This document shows, piece after piece, positions 61,119 to 64,000 of a DNA stretch of 64,000 bases; position 1 is the first letter of the stretch; each line of letters opens with the position of its first letter. The notes under the pieces are model-generated. The model did not search any database. It was not told where the DNA came from and saw only the letters and a list, made by a program, of their open reading frames with translations. Source of the DNA: Poriferisodalis sp965208925. Its GTDB lineage: Bacteria; Actinomycetota; Acidimicrobiia; Acidimicrobiales; Poriferisodalaceae. The position numbers were made by a program, and so were the translations under genes. The stretch lies in the NCBI RefSeq assembly GCF_965208925.1, contig NZ_OZ242364.1:2108001-2172000 (forward strand), given 5' to 3'.

Positions 61119-63407
61119 GTGGAATCCGCTGTTGACGCTGCCGCCTCGAGACGCCGGGACGGGGCGGGAGACGGGCTCGGCGACGAGGCCGGCGACGAGG
61201 CCGGCTCAGTGTCGCTCGAGCTGGTGCTGCTGGTGCCGGTGCTGTTGCTGCTGACGCTGTTCGTGCTGTGGGCGGGCCGCAGCGGACGGGTCGCGCTCAC
61301 TGCCGACCTGGCCGCCTCCGAGGCCGCCACCGCTGCTGCGCTGTGCTGCGAGGAAGGAGAGGCGGGCGCTCTCGACCGCGAGGCCGTGGTGCGCGACGTG
61401 CTCGAGTCGCGCCCCGGTCTCGAGCACCTGTGCATCGGCGGCGTGCGACCGGCTGCGGCCCCCGGCGGCGAGGGGCAGTTCGTGCACGAGCAGTGGCTCG
61501 AGTTCGAGCCCGGCCGGCGCACTGCGGGCGTCGGGGTGCTCGACGTGCGCTTCGAGTGCGAGACCGACGGCGCGGTGGCGCCGATGCGGGGGCTGCTGTC
61601 CACGGTGGCCGTCCAGGGCCAGGCCGCCGAGGTGGTGCTGCGCAACCTCCGGCCGCCCGGCATCGGATTCGAGGCAAGCAGGTTCCGTGCCGCCGAGCGC
61701 TCTTCGGGGCGGTCCGCCCGGCTTGTGCTCACCGTGGCGTCCGATCTGGCGGTCAGCCGCGATGTCGAGGTGCGCTATTTCATCGACGAGGCTGCCGGCA
61801 CAGCAACCGCCGGCGACGACTACAGCACCGAGATCGGGGGCTACGACCCCGTCTCCCAAGAGGGATCGGTGACCATTCGCCGCGGCCGGCGCAAGGCGGC
61901 GATCGGCATCGATCTGATCCACGACGGCGTGCACGAGGGCACCGAGACGCTCGTGGTGTACCTGGTCGCTCTTGTCGATCCCGAGACGGGCGACGGGTTC
62001 CCGCCCGACGATCCCGACAGCCCCGTCGTCGGCGACCTGCTCCAGGCCACTGGCGAGATCGTCGACGACGATCCCGAGCCGTTCTTGTTCGTCTCCGCTG
62101 TCGGCGGGCTGTGCCAGACCGTCGAGGGCGGCTCGGCGACGTTCTCGGTGCGCTTGAGAGACCGGGGTGACGCCCGCGGTGCCCCCAGCGCCGCACCGGT
62201 CAGGGTGAACGTCAGCACTGGCGACGGCCGGCAGCCGGACGCGAGCCGCAACGCCAGCGCCGGGTCCGACTACGCGTCGCTGCATGAGTCGCTGACCTTC
62301 GAGCCCGGCGAGCACTCCAAGTCGGTGACGGTGCAAACCCGCGACGACGAGTCGAACCCGGTGGGCGAGCAGAGCGAGCAGTTCGTGGTGAGGCTGTGGG
62401 GGGCTCGTGGTGCGAGGCTGGGTCACAGTCCGGCGGAGGCGTCGTGCGAGATCATCGACGACGAGCCGGTGGTGACGGTCCGGCCGGCGCAGGCCGCCGA
62501 GGGCAGCCCGATCTCGTTCGCGGTGCATCTCGATCCGCCGCCGACCTCTGACATCGAGCTGGGCTACCGGCTCCACGACTACCTGCTGGCAGCCCACCGG
62601 GCGCAGCGGGCTGCAACGGCCGCGTGCGCCGGCGGTGACGACTACCTGCCGCTCAGCGGCGTGCTGCTCATCCCGGCGGGCAGCCGGTCGGCGATGCTGC
62701 CGCCGGTCGGCACCTGCGCCGACTCGCAGGCCGAGCCCGACGAGCAGTTCTGGCTGAGCGTCAGCCGCCGCAGCGGCGAGGTGTACCTGCCGCCCGGCGC
62801 CGGCGCAGCCGGCACCATCATCGACGACGACGTCCGCGAGGTCGACGAGGCGGTCGAGGACGTGCCGGGCGACACCTCCGGCGGCAGTCTGGACGATGCG
62901 ACGGACGCCATCGACGACGACGTTGATGACGGCACCATCATCGACGACGACGTCCGCGAGGTCGACGAGGCGGTCGAGGACGTGGCGGACGACGCCTCCG
63001 GCGGCGGTCCGGACGATGCGGCGGACGCCGTCGACCGGCCGGCCGCCGGCGTGCCCATCGTGTCGATCGCAGATGCCCGGGTCTCCGAGGACGGCCGCAG
63101 CATCGAGTTCACGCTCGAGCTGCACGAGCCCGGCGCCTTCGACGGCCGGCTTCGCTACACGACGGCACCGATGACGGCCGCCTGGGCACCGGTCGGCGTG
63201 GCGCCGGCGACGGCAGGCGAGGACTTCGTCGCCGCCTCCGGCACGCTCGACATCGCCGCCGGCGAGGTGACAGCGACCGTGACCGTGGCCGTCAGCGACG
63301 ACGGCCGCGACGAGGCCGATGAGGGGTTCCTGCTGGTGCTCAGCAGCCCGATCCGGCTCGTCCTCGACGACGCCGCTGCGGTGGGCGTCATCGTCGACGA
63401 CGATTGA
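61119..63407 (+). CDS. TadE-like pseudopilin fused to Calx-beta repeats
   Basis: 762-residue protein. The N terminus (DEAG then SVSLELVLLVPVLLLLTLFVL) fits a type III prepilin signal: Gly29 cleavage with Glu34 at +5 and a long hydrophobic helix. Four Calx-beta-like modules follow (about 175-325, 326-450, 450-570 and 645-762), each ending in the GxIxDDD calcium-motif (GEIVDDD, CEIIDDE, GTIIDDD, GVIVDDD). Calx-beta domains bind Ca2+ and are common in large adhesins. GTG 61119 follows the previous gene by 13 nt. It would be a pilus-tip or surface adhesin delivered as a pseudopilin, which is inference. Confidence 0.75.
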   Translation: MESAVDAAASRRRDGAGDGLGDEAGDEAGSVSLELVLLVPVLLLLTLFVLWAGRSGRVALTADLAASEAATAAALCCEEGEAGALDREAVVRDVLESRPGLEHLCIGGVRPAAAPGGEGQFVHEQWLEFEPGRRTAGVGVLDVRFECETDGAVAPMRGLLSTVAVQGQAAEVVLRNLRPPGIGFEASRFRAAERSSGRSARLVLTVASDLAVSRDVEVRYFIDEAAGTATAGDDYSTEIGGYDPVSQEGSVTIRRGRRKAAIGIDLIHDGVHEGTETLVVYLVALVDPETGDGFPPDDPDSPVVGDLLQATGEIVDDDPEPFLFVSAVGGLCQTVEGGSATFSVRLRDRGDARGAPSAAPVRVNVSTGDGRQPDASRNASAGSDYASLHESLTFEPGEHSKSVTVQTRDDESNPVGEQSEQFVVRLWGARGARLGHSPAEASCEIIDDEPVVTVRPAQAAEGSPISFAVHLDPPPTSDIELGYRLHDYLLAAHRAQRAATAACAGGDDYLPLSGVLLIPAGSRSAMLPPVGTCADSQAEPDEQFWLSVSRRSGEVYLPPGAGAAGTIIDDDVREVDEAVEDVPGDTSGGSLDDATDAIDDDVDDGTIIDDDVREVDEAVEDVADDASGGGPDDAADAVDRPAAGVPIVSIADARVSEDGRSIEFTLELHEPGAFDGRLRYTTAPMTAAWAPVGVAPATAGEDFVAASGTLDIAAGEVTATVTVAVSDDGRDEADEGFLLVLSSPIRLVLDDAAAVGVIVDDD
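62811..63050 (+). repeat. 120-bp tandem duplication in the Calx-beta gene
   Basis: Units starting at 62811 and 62931 (period 120 nt, 40 codons) both encode GTIIDDDVREVDEAVEDV at their start. The first 60 nt are nearly identical and the second half has diverged. It duplicates the Asp-rich linker between Calx-beta modules. Confidence 0.85.
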
Positions 63408-63422
63408 GCCCGCACAAGCCGG

Positions 63423-63448
63423 GTGTATGTGCGTATTCGCACAGACAC
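63423..63448. terminator. stem-loop after the Calx-beta gene
   Basis: An 11-bp stem with one mismatch: GTGTATGTGCG (63423-63433) pairs with CGCACAGACAC (63438-63448) around a TATT loop. It begins 16 nt after the stop of the last complete operon gene, so it is a terminator candidate, although no U-tract follows. Confidence 0.5.
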
Positions 63449-63609
63449 CACCGCGGCACCGCGAGGATCATGGCCTGGAATGGCCGGCTCAGCGGGCGCA
63501 AACGCTTTCATTGCATGTAGAGAACCAGATATATTCGTCAGTCATATCTCATATCTGCACTGTCCGACGGTGCCTCGTTTGATCCCGACAGTGTGACTGG
63601 GGGCTGGCA
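63449..63609. promoter_or_regulatory. A/T-rich promoter region of the right-edge gene
   Basis: Bases 63500-63600 are A/T-rich relative to the locus and hold TATATT (63530-63535) and two CATATCT repeats at about 63543-63556. A promoter for the following gene is likely. I cannot assign one -35/-10 pair with confidence. Confidence 0.4.
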
Positions 63610-64000
63610 ATGACAACTTCCGACCGCGGCGCACGGCGCCTTGACATCGCTGCGGCGGCGGCAATGACGGCCGTTCGCGGTGCTCGGCGCGGTCTCCTTC
63701 GACCGTTCGGGGGGGGGGGGGGGGTCATGGACGCGCCACCCGCGCTCTGGCGCACCCCGGCTGTGAAGCGTCTCGGGGCCGCCGGCGTCGCGTTGGCGCT
63801 GGCGGCGGCGCTGCTGGCCCTGCCGGCGCCGCTGGGTTCCGCCCCCGCCGCCGCCCAGAGCACCCCGCCGACGGCGCCGGCCGGCTGCGGCAGCCCATCT
63901 ACGGGGGTCACGCAGAGCGCGTTCTCGAAAGTGACGACGACTACCACCTCGATCAGCTACGTGACCGACCTGTCCCTCTTTGGCGAAAGCGAGCGGAACC
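63610..64000 (+). CDS. secreted protein, 3' end outside window
   Basis: Open frame running off the right edge. From ATG 63727 the protein opens with a clear signal peptide (basic WRTPAVKR, then LGAAGVALALAAALLALPAP, ending SAPAAAQS), then a Thr/Ser/Pro-rich start of the mature part. From the upstream ATG 63610 the frame is continuous through the G-tract and joins the same frame as five glycines, adding 39 residues. Which ATG is used is unclear, because the 16-G run lies just before ATG 63727. No family can be named from the visible part. Confidence 0.6.
   Translation, partial: MTTSDRGARRLDIAAAAAMTAVRGARRGLLRPFGGGGGVMDAPPALWRTPAVKRLGAAGVALALAAALLALPAPLGSAPAAAQSTPPTAPAGCGSPSTGVTQSAFSKVTTTTTSISYVTDLSLFGESERN
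63709..63724. repeat. homopolymer of 16 G near gene start
   Basis: An uninterrupted run of sixteen G. It ends 2 nt before ATG 63727 and lies within the in-frame 5' extension from ATG 63610. Runs this long are hotspots for slipped-strand mispairing. Confidence 0.95.

Noticed and set aside
59126..61732. Long minus-strand frame opposite the lipoprotein and TadG-like genes
   Set aside because: Composition is Arg/Ser/Ala-rich shadow without motifs; the plus-strand genes explain the region.

Overview
The window is a GC-rich bacterial chromosome segment with dense genes, many GTG starts and a few TTG starts. Gene content (M50 protease-ispG order, rimP-nusA-infB-rbfA-truB-ribF-rpsO-pnp-dapB cluster, RNase J beside dapA, F420-type LLM oxidoreductase, P450, CaiB and acyl-CoA enzymes, actinobacterial-style Tad pilus) points to a high-GC Actinomycetota, most like Acidimicrobiia. 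That placement is an inference from gene content only. No tRNA, rRNA, CRISPR array, insertion sequence or prophage was seen.

Layout. 0-14.7 kb (+): isoprenoid and translation housekeeping: site-2 protease (cut by the window edge), ispG, rimP, nusA, infB, rbfA, truB, ribF, rpsO, pnp, dapB and a Tat-exported molybdopterin oxidase. 14.7-19.8 kb (-): RNase J, dapA, a winged-helix protein coupled to an acyl-CoA synthetase. 19.8-26 kb: DedA-like protein, FtsK, P450, MBL-fold hydrolase and SMP-30 lactonase. 26.2-28.2 kb (-): AbiE-type toxin-antitoxin pair. 28.3-44.4 kb: accessory metabolism and transport (PhyH dioxygenase, two SDRs, EamA and MFS transporters, LLM oxidoreductase, class III aminotransferase, CaiB transferase, acyl-CoA dehydrogenase, NUDIX, second SMP-30, alpha/beta hydrolase), an orphan DNA methyltransferase and a secreted FnIII protein. 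44.4-51.2 kb: an unusual family A DNA polymerase, HigBA, a class IV aminotransferase, PgsA and CinA. 51.3-64 kb: a Tad/Flp pilus locus with prepilin peptidase, two Flp-like pilins, CpaB, TadZ, TadA, TadB, TadC, TadE/TadG-like pseudopilins (one fused to Calx-beta repeats), a sugar-binding-like lipoprotein and, at the right edge, a secreted protein whose 5' end carries a run of 16 G.

How it works together. Two themes stand out. First, at least sixteen genes have a TANNNT -10 hexamer placed 6-9 nt before an ATG or GTG start, so leaderless transcription looks common here, and this pattern resolves several start codons. Second, the last 12 kb encode a complete Tad secretion/pilus machine plus surface-type proteins with adhesion-like repeats and a possible phase-variable element; this is the most promising candidate for an undescribed variant system.
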